In this document: piece by piece, positions 24,775 through 32,283 of the stretch
Numbering within the stretch: the first letter of the stretch is position 1
How the letters are laid out: each line of letters begins with the position of its first letter
Origin: Acidobacteriota bacterium
Lineage (GTDB): Bacteria > Acidobacteriota > Vicinamibacteria > Vicinamibacterales > JACQTH01
Reading direction: 5' to 3'
DNA: 36,168 nucleotides
Assembly (NCBI GenBank): GCA_016178075.1
Contig: JACOUA010000341.1
Coordinates: forward strand, 1-36,168
Position numbers and translations under genes: made by a program
Notes under the pieces: generated by a model
Database searches by the model: none
The model's input: the letters and a program-made list of their open reading frames with translations, nothing else
What the model was told of the DNA's origin: nothing

Positions 24775-26489
24775 TAGCGGTGACGACGGAGCAGCTTCTG
24801 GAATTCCTCGACCGGCTTCGTGTTGAGGACGTCCTCGGGCCTGAGCCATGCCCGGCGCGCAACCAGCGCGCCCCATTCGAGCGCGCTGAACCCGGCTTGC
24901 GCGTGTGCATCGGTCGCGATAACGATGTTGGCGCCGCGCTCGCGTGCGAGCCGGGCGTGTGCGTCATTCAGATCCAGCCGATCCACCTGACAATTGATCT
25001 CCAGCGCCACACCCTGCCGGGCCGCGGCGTCGATGATCTTGCCCATCTCGACCCGGTACGGCTCCCGCCGGAGGATGAGCCGGCCGGTCGGGTGGCCCAG
25101 CACGTCGACGAAGGGACACTCCAGCGCCCGCAGGATTCGACGGGTCATCTGCGACTCATCCTGATTGAACGCCGAGTGGACGGAGGCGATGACCAGATCG
25201 AGCTGGGCCAGACAGTCGTCTGCCAGGTCCATCGCCCCGTCCGGCCTGATGTCGCATTCGATTCCTGCCAGCAGCGTGACGCCCTCGACCCGGCCGTTCA
25301 GGGCGCGAATGCGCGCGGCGTGCTCGAGCGCGCGGCGCTCGTCGAGGCCGTTCGCCATGGAGAGTGACTGGCTATGATCCGTGATCGCCAGATAGCTCAG
25401 GCCGGCCGCCCGGGCTCCCAGAGCCATCGCTTCGATGTCATCCCGTCCGTCGGTCACGTTCGTGTGCGCGTGGAGATCGCCCTTCAGGTCCTCGAGGGCG
25501 ACGAGTCTTGGCAGCGCGTGCGCTTCGGCAGCCTCGATCTCGCCGCGGTTCTCGCGCAGCTCCGGCGGCACACAAGCGAGCCCAAGCCTCTCGTAGATCT
25601 CCTCTTCGGTCGCGCCGCCAATGCGCTCGCCGGACTCGACCCGATACAGGCCGTATTCGTTCAGCTTCAGCCCGCGCTGCATCGCGCGGTCGCGAAGGAC
25701 GATGTTGTGGAGCTTCGAGCCGGTGAAGTACTGCATCGCGGCGCCGCGACTCTCCTGCGGGACGAGACGCAGATCGGCCTGTAGTCCACCGCGCAGCATG
25801 ACGCTCGACTTCGTGTCGCCTTTAACGAGAACGCGTTCCACTAGACCGTATTGGGCGAACCGGTCCATCAGGTCGCCCGTCCCGCCGACCGCGAGGACGT
25901 CCAGGTCGCCGCACGTCTCGCATCCGCGGCGAAGGCTCCCGACGGGGATGAACTCGACCGCCGGCGCGATCTCCTGGAGATACTCGATGAGGCCGCGCGC
26001 GCTCCTGGCGACGTGGGCCATGAGATGGCGCCCCTCGCGCCTCCGCCGTTCATCCAACGCTTTGAGGATCAGCTCCTCCTTCCGCGCGCCCATTCCGCGC
26101 AGATCGCGCAGACGGCCGCCGCGCGCTGCGTGTTCCAGATCCTCGAGGGTCCGAACGCCGAGCTCTGTATGGAGGAGGGCCACGGTCTTCGCGCCCACCC
26201 CCTGAAGTCGAAGGATGTCGATCAGCGACGATGGGAATTCCTGCAGCAGCGCCTGATGGTAGGCGAGGTGGCCGGTCGCCGCCAGTTCTTGAATCTTGCG
26301 TGCGAGGTCCTTCCCGATGCCGGGGATTCTCAGGAGCTGCGGTTCGTCGAGGCCTGACAGTCGCTCGGCCGAGTTGGCGATGACCTCGGCGGCGGTGCGG
26401 TACGCGCGGATGCGAAACGGGTTCTCGCCCTTGATTTCGAGCAGATCGGCGATCTGGACGAAGACGCGGGAGATGGTGGTGTTATCCAA
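24774..26489 (-). CDS. polX: DNA polymerase/3'-5' exonuclease PolX
   Basis: A 571-residue family X DNA polymerase, the usual bacterial length. The N-terminal 8-kDa and helix-hairpin-helix region has IPGIGKDLARKIQEL and LQGVGAKTVALL. The nucleotidyl-transferase palm has GSLRRGCETCGDLDVLA (about 184-200, with the catalytic Asp pair D195/D197) and LQADLRLV for the third Asp. The C-terminal PHP exonuclease domain begins with GDLHAHTNVTDG and contains ITDHSQSLSMANGL, GIECDIRPDG and TDAHA. It acts in base-excision and gap repair. The start is TTG 26489 inside the stop region of the upstream GHMP kinase gene (8-nt overlap), so the two are coupled. Confidence 0.94.
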   Translation of the reverse strand: MDNTTISRVFVQIADLLEIKGENPFRIRAYRTAAEVIANSAERLSGLDEPQLLRIPGIGKDLARKIQELAATGHLAYHQALLQEFPSSLIDILRLQGVGAKTVALLHTELGVRTLEDLEHAARGGRLRDLRGMGARKEELILKALDERRRREGRHLMAHVARSARGLIEYLQEIAPAVEFIPVGSLRRGCETCGDLDVLAVGGTGDLMDRFAQYGLVERVLVKGDTKSSVMLRGGLQADLRLVPQESRGAAMQYFTGSKLHNIVLRDRAMQRGLKLNEYGLYRVESGERIGGATEEEIYERLGLACVPPELRENRGEIEAAEAHALPRLVALEDLKGDLHAHTNVTDGRDDIEAMALGARAAGLSYLAITDHSQSLSMANGLDERRALEHAARIRALNGRVEGVTLLAGIECDIRPDGAMDLADDCLAQLDLVIASVHSAFNQDESQMTRRILRALECPFVDVLGHPTGRLILRREPYRVEMGKIIDAAARQGVALEINCQVDRLDLNDAHARLARERGANIVIATDAHAQAGFSALEWGALVARRAWLRPEDVLNTKPVEEFQKLLRRHR

Positions 26490-27471
26490 CCCGGAGCCCG
26501 TCGCGCTCGATCTGGAAATCGAGCACCCTCGCGCCCCCATCGGCCAGGGCGCGACGGACCTGCGGTACCTGCGACGGATCCGCGTAGCAGAAGAGACATC
26601 CCCCGCCGCCCGCACCGCACACCTTCGCGGCCTGCGCGCCGGCCGACCGGGCGGCCGCCATCAGGCTCTCGATCGCCGGCGTCGTGACGCCGGCGGAGAG
26701 CCGTTTGCGGGTGTTCCATTCGCGCGCGATCTGCCGGCCGACCTCGTGCCAATCGCGCGCGTGGAGCGCTTGTCGCATCGTCAGGGCCGTGTCGCTGATT
26801 TCTTCGAAGCACCTGAAGACTTGCGCGTCGCCGTCGATGTGTCGTTTGGTGATGTCCCAGTTGTTGGTGCCCGAGTGTCGCGGCGCCCCCGTGTAGGCCA
26901 GCACGAGCCGTCGTTCCAGCTCGTCGACCGGCACGTCGAGGGCGACGCGCTGGACGCCGTTCGCGTGCAGCTCGACGGCGGAGATCCCTCCGTAGAGCGC
27001 GGGCCGGTAGTCCTGTACGCCGGTCGGCACACCGATCGCCCGCGCCTCGACGTTCAGGGCGATCTCCAGCAGCTCTTCCGGCTCGTACTGCCGATTCGTC
27101 CAGCGCGCGAGCGCCGCGCAGACCGCGACGTTCAACGCGGACGATCCGGCGATCCCCGCGCCGGCGGGCGAGTCGCACCGCGTCGTGAGGGTGAGATTGT
27201 GGGCGCGAAAGTGCCGGAGCAGATGGCAGAGCAGTGCGAGCGGCCCGGAGGTCGGCAGCTCCGACCAGTGGCCGGCCTCGGCCGAGTGGTCGGTGTCGCG
27301 CGATCGGACGGCCAGGCGCCCGTCGGAGCGGCTGGCGACGTGGGCGCGCGCCCGCAGGCTGATGGCGACGTTCAACGTCTGGGCGCCTTCGTGAAAGAGG
27401 TAGAGCGGCCAGATGTCGATCGTGCCGCCGGCCAAATCGATGCGCGTGGGCGCGGACGATTCGAGCTCCAC
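26482..27471 (-). CDS. GHMP-family sugar kinase
   Basis: A 329-residue kinase of the GHMP superfamily. Motif 1 is SAPTRIDLAGGTIDIWP (6-22). Motif 2, the ATP-binding SPAGAGIAGSSAL, is at 101-113. Motif 3, CGAGGGGCLF, is near the C-terminus. The AGGTID pattern resembles heptose-7-phosphate kinase HddA and fucokinase/galactokinase relatives, but the substrate cannot be fixed. There is no heptose gene nearby. It is divergent from nagZ and shares a -10 box with it, which suggests a sugar from cell-wall recycling as one possibility. The start GTG 27471 lies about where transcription should begin from that box, so the message may be leaderless. Confidence 0.85.
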   Translation of the reverse strand: MELESSAPTRIDLAGGTIDIWPLYLFHEGAQTLNVAISLRARAHVASRSDGRLAVRSRDTDHSAEAGHWSELPTSGPLALLCHLLRHFRAHNLTLTTRCDSPAGAGIAGSSALNVAVCAALARWTNRQYEPEELLEIALNVEARAIGVPTGVQDYRPALYGGISAVELHANGVQRVALDVPVDELERRLVLAYTGAPRHSGTNNWDITKRHIDGDAQVFRCFEEISDTALTMRQALHARDWHEVGRQIAREWNTRKRLSAGVTTPAIESLMAAARSAGAQAAKVCGAGGGGCLFCYADPSQVPQVRRALADGGARVLDFQIERDGLRVG

Positions 27472-27477
27472 GCGGAC

Positions 27478-27485
27478 ATTATAAT
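27478..27485. promoter_or_regulatory. Symmetrical -10 box ATTATAAT, divergent promoter
   Basis: This 8-bp palindrome reads TATAAT on both strands (plus 27480-27485, minus 27483-27478). It lies between the divergent nagZ and GHMP kinase genes, whose start codons are 12 nt apart (27471 minus, 27484 plus). Minus-strand transcription would begin near 27471, at the kinase GTG. Plus-strand transcription would begin near 27492, which would favour GTG 27499 for nagZ. No TTGACA-like -35 is seen on either side. Confidence 0.5.
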
Positions 27486-28674
27486 GAAGAGCATTTCCGT
27501 GCCTCGCCATCTCCATCGTCAGGTCGGTCAGCTCGCGATGGTCGGCTTCGACGGTCCGACCGTCCCGACAGAGCTGAAGGCGCTGGCGCGCGAGTTCGAT
27601 ATCGGCGGGGTCGTCCTGCTTGCGCGGAATATCGAGGCGCCCGAGCAGGTGGCCGAGCTCGTCCACGACCTGCAGCGCCTCGCGCGTGAGACGCCTTTGT
27701 GGGTGGCGGTCGATCAGGAGGGTGGGCGCGTCACGCGGCTGCGGCGTCCGTTCACCGAATGGCCAGCGATGCGCGCGCTTGGGCGGAGCGGCGACGATCG
27801 GCTCGCCGAGGATTTTGCGCGCGCGCTGGCCGTCGAATTGCGGGCCGTCGGGATCTCGCTCGATTTCGCGCCCGTCCTGGACCTTGACACCAATCCCCAC
27901 AACCCGGTGATCGGCGACCGCGCGCTCGGCGAGCGTCCGGACGAGGTGGCGCGACTCGGGGCGATCATCATTCGGACGCTCCAAGCACACGGGGTCGCGG
28001 CCTGCGGCAAACACTTTCCGGGGCACGGCGACACGAGCGTCGACTCGCATCTCGATCTGCCCGTGATCGAGCATCCCCCCGATCGATTGCGCGCCGTCGA
28101 GGTCGCGCCGTTTCGCGCGGCGATCGCCGAGAAGGTGGCGTCGATCATGGTCGCGCACGTGCTGGTGCCGTCGCTCGATGACCAAGCGCCGGCCAGCCTG
28201 TCCCGCGCCGTGGTGCACGAGCTGCTGCGGGGCGAGCTCGGCTTCGATGGGCTCATCCTCACCGACGATCTCGGCATGCGTGCCGTGTCCGACCGCCATT
28301 CGACCGCGCGCGCCGCTGTGGCCGCGGTGGCGGCGGGATCGGACGCCGTGCTGGTGTGCGATCCCAGCCACGATCGGCACGCGGGCGCCCTCGAGGCGAT
28401 CGTGCGAAGCGTCGAAGCCGGCGTGCTTCCCCTGCGCACGGTGGATGACGCAATCGAGCGACACCGAACAATCAAGGCCCGGTTCGGCCCCGCGGAGGCC
28501 CAGCCCCCCGTCGCGGATGACGGGTCGAGAAACGCAGCCATCGCCGAGGTCCTCGCCGCTCCGGTGCCGCTGTCACGCGAGTGGCGTCCACCTTCGTCCC
28601 GAACGCTCCGTGCGGTGCTCGGATCGGACGAGCATCAAGCCATCGCGTCGCGTCTGGCGGAATTCGCGTGCTGA
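27484..28674 (+). CDS. nagZ: Beta-N-acetylhexosaminidase NagZ
   Basis: NagZ removes GlcNAc from muropeptides in cell-wall recycling. It is a family 3 glycoside hydrolase with the N-terminal VGQLAMVGFDG, WVAVDQEGGRVTRLR, and the signature KHFPGHGDTSVDSHLDLP with its catalytic His/Asp loop. DGLILTDDLGMRAV carries the nucleophile Asp. The catalytic domain is about 340 residues; a tail of about 50 residues (from QPPVADDGSR) is unusual. I use ATG 27484. If the TATAAT at 27480-27485 is the promoter, GTG 27499 must be the real start. It overlaps the LD-carboxypeptidase gene by 7 nt. Confidence 0.93.
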   Translation: MKSISVPRHLHRQVGQLAMVGFDGPTVPTELKALAREFDIGGVVLLARNIEAPEQVAELVHDLQRLARETPLWVAVDQEGGRVTRLRRPFTEWPAMRALGRSGDDRLAEDFARALAVELRAVGISLDFAPVLDLDTNPHNPVIGDRALGERPDEVARLGAIIIRTLQAHGVAACGKHFPGHGDTSVDSHLDLPVIEHPPDRLRAVEVAPFRAAIAEKVASIMVAHVLVPSLDDQAPASLSRAVVHELLRGELGFDGLILTDDLGMRAVSDRHSTARAAVAAVAAGSDAVLVCDPSHDRHAGALEAIVRSVEAGVLPLRTVDDAIERHRTIKARFGPAEAQPPVADDGSRNAAIAEVLAAPVPLSREWRPPSSRTLRAVLGSDEHQAIASRLAEFAC

Positions 28675-29591
28675 AGCCGCGAGCCCTGAAGTCGGGAGAC
28701 CGGATCGCGGTGGTGGCCCCCGCCAGCCCCTTCGATCGCGAGGCGTTCGATCGTGGTCTCGACGAGCTGCGGGCTCTCGGGTTCGAGCCGCTTTTCGATC
28801 AGACGGTGTTCGAACGGAGCGGGTACGTGGCGGGTGCCGCCGCCCTCAGAGCCGATGCGATCCTGACCGCCTGGAACGACCCGGGCGTCACGGCCCTCAT
28901 CGGCGTGCGCGGCGGATACGGCAGCGTGCAGGTGCTGCAGCATCTCGATCGCGAGCGCCTGCGCGCGCACCCCAAGGCGCTCATCGGCTACAGCGATCTG
29001 ACCTCGCTCCTGGTGTTTCTCGGCACCGGCTGTCAGATCGTTTGCTTCCACGGACCGATGTTGGAACGCAAGCTGGCGGCGGGCGCCGACGGGTACGATC
29101 GACGATCGTTTCTGCAGGCCCTGACGATGACCGAGCCGCTGGGCGTGCTGACCGGCCCGCATCTCGAGTCGATCCGTCCCGGCGCGGCCGCCGGCCCGCT
29201 CTTCGGCGGCACGTTGACCCCAATCGTCGGGTCGCTCGGGACGCCGTTTGCGTTCGATCCACCCTCCGGCTCGGTTCTCTTTCTCGACGAAGTCAGCGAG
29301 CGTCCGTACCGCCTGGATCGGATGATCACCCAACTGCGCCTCAGCGGCATCGTCGATCGAGCCGCCGCGATCGTGTTCGGCGAGTGTCCGGGCTGTGACG
29401 AGCCGGGTGGCACGTATACGGCGCGCGGCGCAGTCGCCGCCGCGCTCGAGGACTTTGGCGGGCCGGTGCTCTTCGGGTTGCCGTCGGGTCACACGATTTC
29501 GCCCGCGCTGACGTTGCCGTTTGGCGTTCGTGCGCGGGTCGACACGTCGCCGGCGCCCAGGCTCGTGATCCAAGAAGCCGCAGTTGAATAG
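28668..29591 (+). CDS. ldcA: LD-carboxypeptidase (S66 family)
   Basis: It cleaves the terminal D-Ala from recycled L-Ala-gamma-D-Glu-mDap-D-Ala tetrapeptide. The 307-residue protein opens with ALKSGDRIAVVAPASPFDRE, has ALIGVRGGYGS, the nucleophile Ser109 in LIGYSDLTSLL, the Glu in LFLDEVSERPYRLDRM and the His in FGLPSGHT. All three catalytic residues are present. The start is GTG 28668 overlapping the nagZ stop, which implies coupling. No signal peptide is seen, so it is cytoplasmic. A heptad repeat follows the stop. Confidence 0.9.
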   Translation: MLKPRALKSGDRIAVVAPASPFDREAFDRGLDELRALGFEPLFDQTVFERSGYVAGAAALRADAILTAWNDPGVTALIGVRGGYGSVQVLQHLDRERLRAHPKALIGYSDLTSLLVFLGTGCQIVCFHGPMLERKLAAGADGYDRRSFLQALTMTEPLGVLTGPHLESIRPGAAAGPLFGGTLTPIVGSLGTPFAFDPPSGSVLFLDEVSERPYRLDRMITQLRLSGIVDRAAAIVFGECPGCDEPGGTYTARGAVAAALEDFGGPVLFGLPSGHTISPALTLPFGVRARVDTSPAPRLVIQEAAVE

Positions 29592-29690
29592 TCATCAGTT
29601 CTCAGTTATCAGTTTTCAGTGGAAAGACTCTTCGGGCCGCGCGTGGATCTCAAGGGAAACTGATAACTGAAAACTGTGAACTGAGAACTT
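29590..29690. repeat. Heptad-type quasi-palindrome between ldcA and mpl
   Basis: The right arm (about 29656-29690) reads AACTGAT AACTGAA AACTGTG AACTGAG AACTT, a clean 7-nt period. The reverse complement of the left arm (about 29590-29622) reads AACTGAT, AACTGAG, AACTGAT in a shifted register. The arms flank about 33 nt of ordinary GC-rich sequence. The words match the 24.7-kb element. The right arm ends 3 nt before the mpl GTG. Confidence 0.7.
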
Positions 29691-29693
29691 CAA

Positions 29694-31124
29694 GTGTCCA
29701 CCGTCCATTTCATCGGCATCTGCGGAACGGCGATGGCGACACTTGCCGCGCTCATGAGGCACAAGGGCTTCGACGTTCGAGGCTCGGACCAGAACATGTA
29801 TCCGCCGATGAGCGACTTTCTCGCGCGGGAAGGGATTGCGCCGTTCGCCGGGTATCGAGCCGAGCACATCGCCGCCGACATCGACCTGGTCGTCGTGGGC
29901 AACGCCATCTCGCGCGGCAACCCGGAGCTGGAAGAAGTCCTGGATCGCAGGATTCGGTATCTGTCGCTGCCGGAAGCTCTACGTGAGCACTTCCTGTGGG
30001 GGGCGCGTTCGATCGTGATCGCGGGCACGCACGGCAAGACCACCACGACAGCGCTCCTGGCGTGGCTCCTGACCGATGCGGGACTCGATCCGACCGTGTT
30101 CGTCGGCGGCATCGCCGCGAATCTCGGTGAGCAGGGGTCCAGCTACCGGGTCGGCGCCGGGCGAGATTTCGTCATCGAAGGTGACGAATACGACAGCGCC
30201 TACTTCGACAAGACCGCGAAATTCCTCAAATACCTTCCCGACATCGTCGTCGTGAACAACATCGAGTTCGATCACGCCGACATCTATCCAGATCTCGAGG
30301 CCGTTCGAGTCGCGTTTTGTCGTCTCGTGAACCTGGTCCCGCGAAGTGGCCTGCTCGTCGTTGGAGCGGACGATGCCGAGGCGTTGGGGCTGGGGACGGG
30401 AGCGCGCTGCCGTGTCGAGAGCGCGGGGCTTTCCACGGCGGCGACCTGGCACGCGTTCGCGGTCAACCCCGGCGCTGGCGGCATGTCGTTCAACGTGAGG
30501 AGGGAGGGGCAGCTCTTCGGATCGTTCGAGATTCCGCTGATGGGTCTGCACAATGTACGAAACGCGCTGGCCGCCATCGCGGTCGGGGCCGCCAGAGGTC
30601 TTGATGCGGAGACGCTGGCTCGCGGAATGCGCAAGTTCCGTGGCGTCAAGCGTCGTCTCGAAATCGTCGGGGAGGTGGGGGGCGTGACGGTGTATGACGA
30701 TTTCGCGCACCATCCTACCGCCGTGGCCGAAACGCTCGCGGCCCTTCGAGCCGGCACCGCCGGCTCGCGGATCTGGGCCGTCTTCGAGCCGCGCTCGGCC
30801 TCGTCCTGCCGCCGTGTGTTCCAACCGGCGTTCGCGGAGGCCTTCAGCGGCGCCGATCGCGTGATCATCGCCGCCGTGTTTCGATCGACGCTGCCGGAGG
30901 CCGAGCGGCTGTCGGCCGAGGAGCTGGTGGCGGATCTCCGCGCGCGCCGCTCGAATGCCCGGCACATCCCGGAGATCGACGACATCGTGGCCACAATCGC
31001 GCTCGAGCGTGAGCCCGGGGATCTCGTGGTGTTCATGTCGAACGGCGGCTTCGGCGGGATTCACCGCAGAATGCTCGCGGCGTTGGCCCAGCCAGGCGGC
31101 GCCTCGCATCATCCGCTGGTATGA
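29694..31124 (+). CDS. mpl: UDP-MurNAc:tripeptide ligase Mpl
   Basis: Mpl attaches recycled L-Ala-gamma-D-Glu-mDap to UDP-MurNAc. The 476-residue Mur ligase has FIGICGTAMATLAALMRHKG, GSDQNMYPPMSDFLA (an Mpl trait rather than MurC), the ATP loop GTHGKTTT (111-118), EGDEYDSAYFDKTAKF and YDDFAHHPTAV. The YPPMS motif and the DKTAKF loop are why I call Mpl instead of MurC. The start is GTG 29694, with no ribosome-binding site because the spacer repeat ends there. Its position after nagZ and ldcA fits recycling. Its stop overlaps murB (ATGA). Confidence 0.93.
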   Translation: MSTVHFIGICGTAMATLAALMRHKGFDVRGSDQNMYPPMSDFLAREGIAPFAGYRAEHIAADIDLVVVGNAISRGNPELEEVLDRRIRYLSLPEALREHFLWGARSIVIAGTHGKTTTTALLAWLLTDAGLDPTVFVGGIAANLGEQGSSYRVGAGRDFVIEGDEYDSAYFDKTAKFLKYLPDIVVVNNIEFDHADIYPDLEAVRVAFCRLVNLVPRSGLLVVGADDAEALGLGTGARCRVESAGLSTAATWHAFAVNPGAGGMSFNVRREGQLFGSFEIPLMGLHNVRNALAAIAVGAARGLDAETLARGMRKFRGVKRRLEIVGEVGGVTVYDDFAHHPTAVAETLAALRAGTAGSRIWAVFEPRSASSCRRVFQPAFAEAFSGADRVIIAAVFRSTLPEAERLSAEELVADLRARRSNARHIPEIDDIVATIALEREPGDLVVFMSNGGFGGIHRRMLAALAQPGGASHHPLV

Positions 31125-32116
31125 CCCCGTTCACCGAGCGCCTGCGCAACGGCTTCGGCCGAGAGCGCGTCCGCGAGCATGCCCCGCTCGCGCCCTTCAC
31201 GACCTTCAAGGTTGGAGGACCCGCGGAGTGGCTGCTGGAGGTGTCGAGCGCGGAGGAGCTGCTTCGCGCCTTCGAGCTCGCGCACGCCGCGGGGGTGGCG
31301 GTGACGATGCTGGGCGGCGGGTCGAACGTGCTCATCTCGGATCAAGGCGTCGCTGGCCTGGTCGTACGGACGCGCGGCGGGCGGATCGAGGAGGTCGGGC
31401 GCACAGGTGAGGCGGACGCCGCCGTGACGCTCGTACGCGCCGATGCCGGTGCGACGATCAACGCGCTGGTGCGGTGGACGATCATTCGCGGCTTCGCCGG
31501 ACTGGAGGCCTGGGCCGGCACCCCCGGCACCGTCGGCGGCGGTGTCTTCGGGAATGCGCACTATGGCGGGCACCTGCTGAGCGAGCTCGTCGACCATGTG
31601 CGACTCGTGTCGCGCGAGAGACACGTGCGGGATGTCAAAGCCTGCGACATGGAGTTCGCCTACGATCGCAGCCGCTTGCAGCGCACCGGAGAGATTCTGC
31701 TGTGGGTCGTGCTGCGTCTGAGGCGAGGTGCCGACTCCACGGCGCTTCGCGCGGTGGCGAGACAGTCGCTCGCTTATCGCAAGCGAACCCAGCCGCTCGA
31801 CACGAAGAGCGCCGGGTGCATCTTTCAGAATCCCGATCCGGCCAGCGACGCTCTCCCGCCGGGGATTCCCGCCTCCGCCGGCGCGCTCGTCGATCGCGCG
31901 GGGCTGAAGGGCCGGTCGGTCGGCGGCGCAAGCGTCTCCACCACGCACGGCAACTTCATCGTCAACAACGGCGGAGCCACGGCGACCGACATTCGCAAGC
32001 TCGTCAAGATCTGTCAGCAGGTGGTGCGGGACCTCTTCGGCCTGACGCTGCGCGAAGAGATCGTGTACCTTGGGGCGTTCGAGGAGTACCAAAAGCCCAG
32101 CGCCCGCAGGCGCTAG
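31121..32116 (+). CDS. murB: UDP-N-acetylenolpyruvoylglucosamine reductase MurB (Cys variant)
   Basis: MurB reduces the enolpyruvyl group to make UDP-MurNAc. The 331-residue flavoprotein has FTTFKVGGPAEWLL, the FAD loop LGGGSNVLIS, GLEAWAGTPGTVGGGVFGNA and GGASVSTTHGNFIVNNGGA. The catalytic Ser of the canonical AGS-F-x-NP motif is Cys233 here (SAGCIFQNP). Its stop codon is supplied by the terminal repeat of the MITE-like element that follows. It overlaps mpl by 4 nt. Confidence 0.94.
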   Translation: MTPFTERLRNGFGRERVREHAPLAPFTTFKVGGPAEWLLEVSSAEELLRAFELAHAAGVAVTMLGGGSNVLISDQGVAGLVVRTRGGRIEEVGRTGEADAAVTLVRADAGATINALVRWTIIRGFAGLEAWAGTPGTVGGGVFGNAHYGGHLLSELVDHVRLVSRERHVRDVKACDMEFAYDRSRLQRTGEILLWVVLRLRRGADSTALRAVARQSLAYRKRTQPLDTKSAGCIFQNPDPASDALPPGIPASAGALVDRAGLKGRSVGGASVSTTHGNFIVNNGGATATDIRKLVKICQQVVRDLFGLTLREEIVYLGAFEEYQKPSARRR

Positions 32117-32277
32117 TGTAGTGTCCAAGAATTAGCTGGACAACCTGGCCGCCGATGCATCCCGCCCGACTGCGTTGCTCGTCGCTTACATACGCCCGGT
32201 ATGCGCGCTTCTCGCGCCTTGCCGGGCGGGCGCCTCGACGCCCAGCTTATCCAGCTAATTCTTGGACACTACACTAG
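32113..32277. mobile_element. 165-bp MITE-like palindromic element between murB and murA
   Basis: The ends are a perfect 28-bp inverted repeat: 32113-32140 against 32250-32277, the outermost bases being CTAG. The inner arms are also partly complementary (GCCGCCGATGC and CCCGCCCG against their partners), and the exact centre holds CATAC/GTATG (32189-32203). The whole element is thus one long quasi-palindrome. It contains no ORF. The left end includes the murB stop and the right end lies 6 nt before the murA ATG. No flanking target duplication is clear. It may be a non-autonomous element or a large REP-like repeat. Confidence 0.7.
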
Positions 32278-32283
32278 ATCTTC

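Noticed and set aside
26296-27483. In-frame plus-strand extension of nagZ through the kinase and polX region
   Set aside because: It is antisense to a well-supported GHMP kinase and the start of PolX, and the NagZ family N-terminus begins at about 27499.
29694-31124. MurC instead of Mpl
   Set aside because: The YPPMS motif near residue 45 and the overall N-terminal pattern fit Mpl, and the neighbours are recycling genes.
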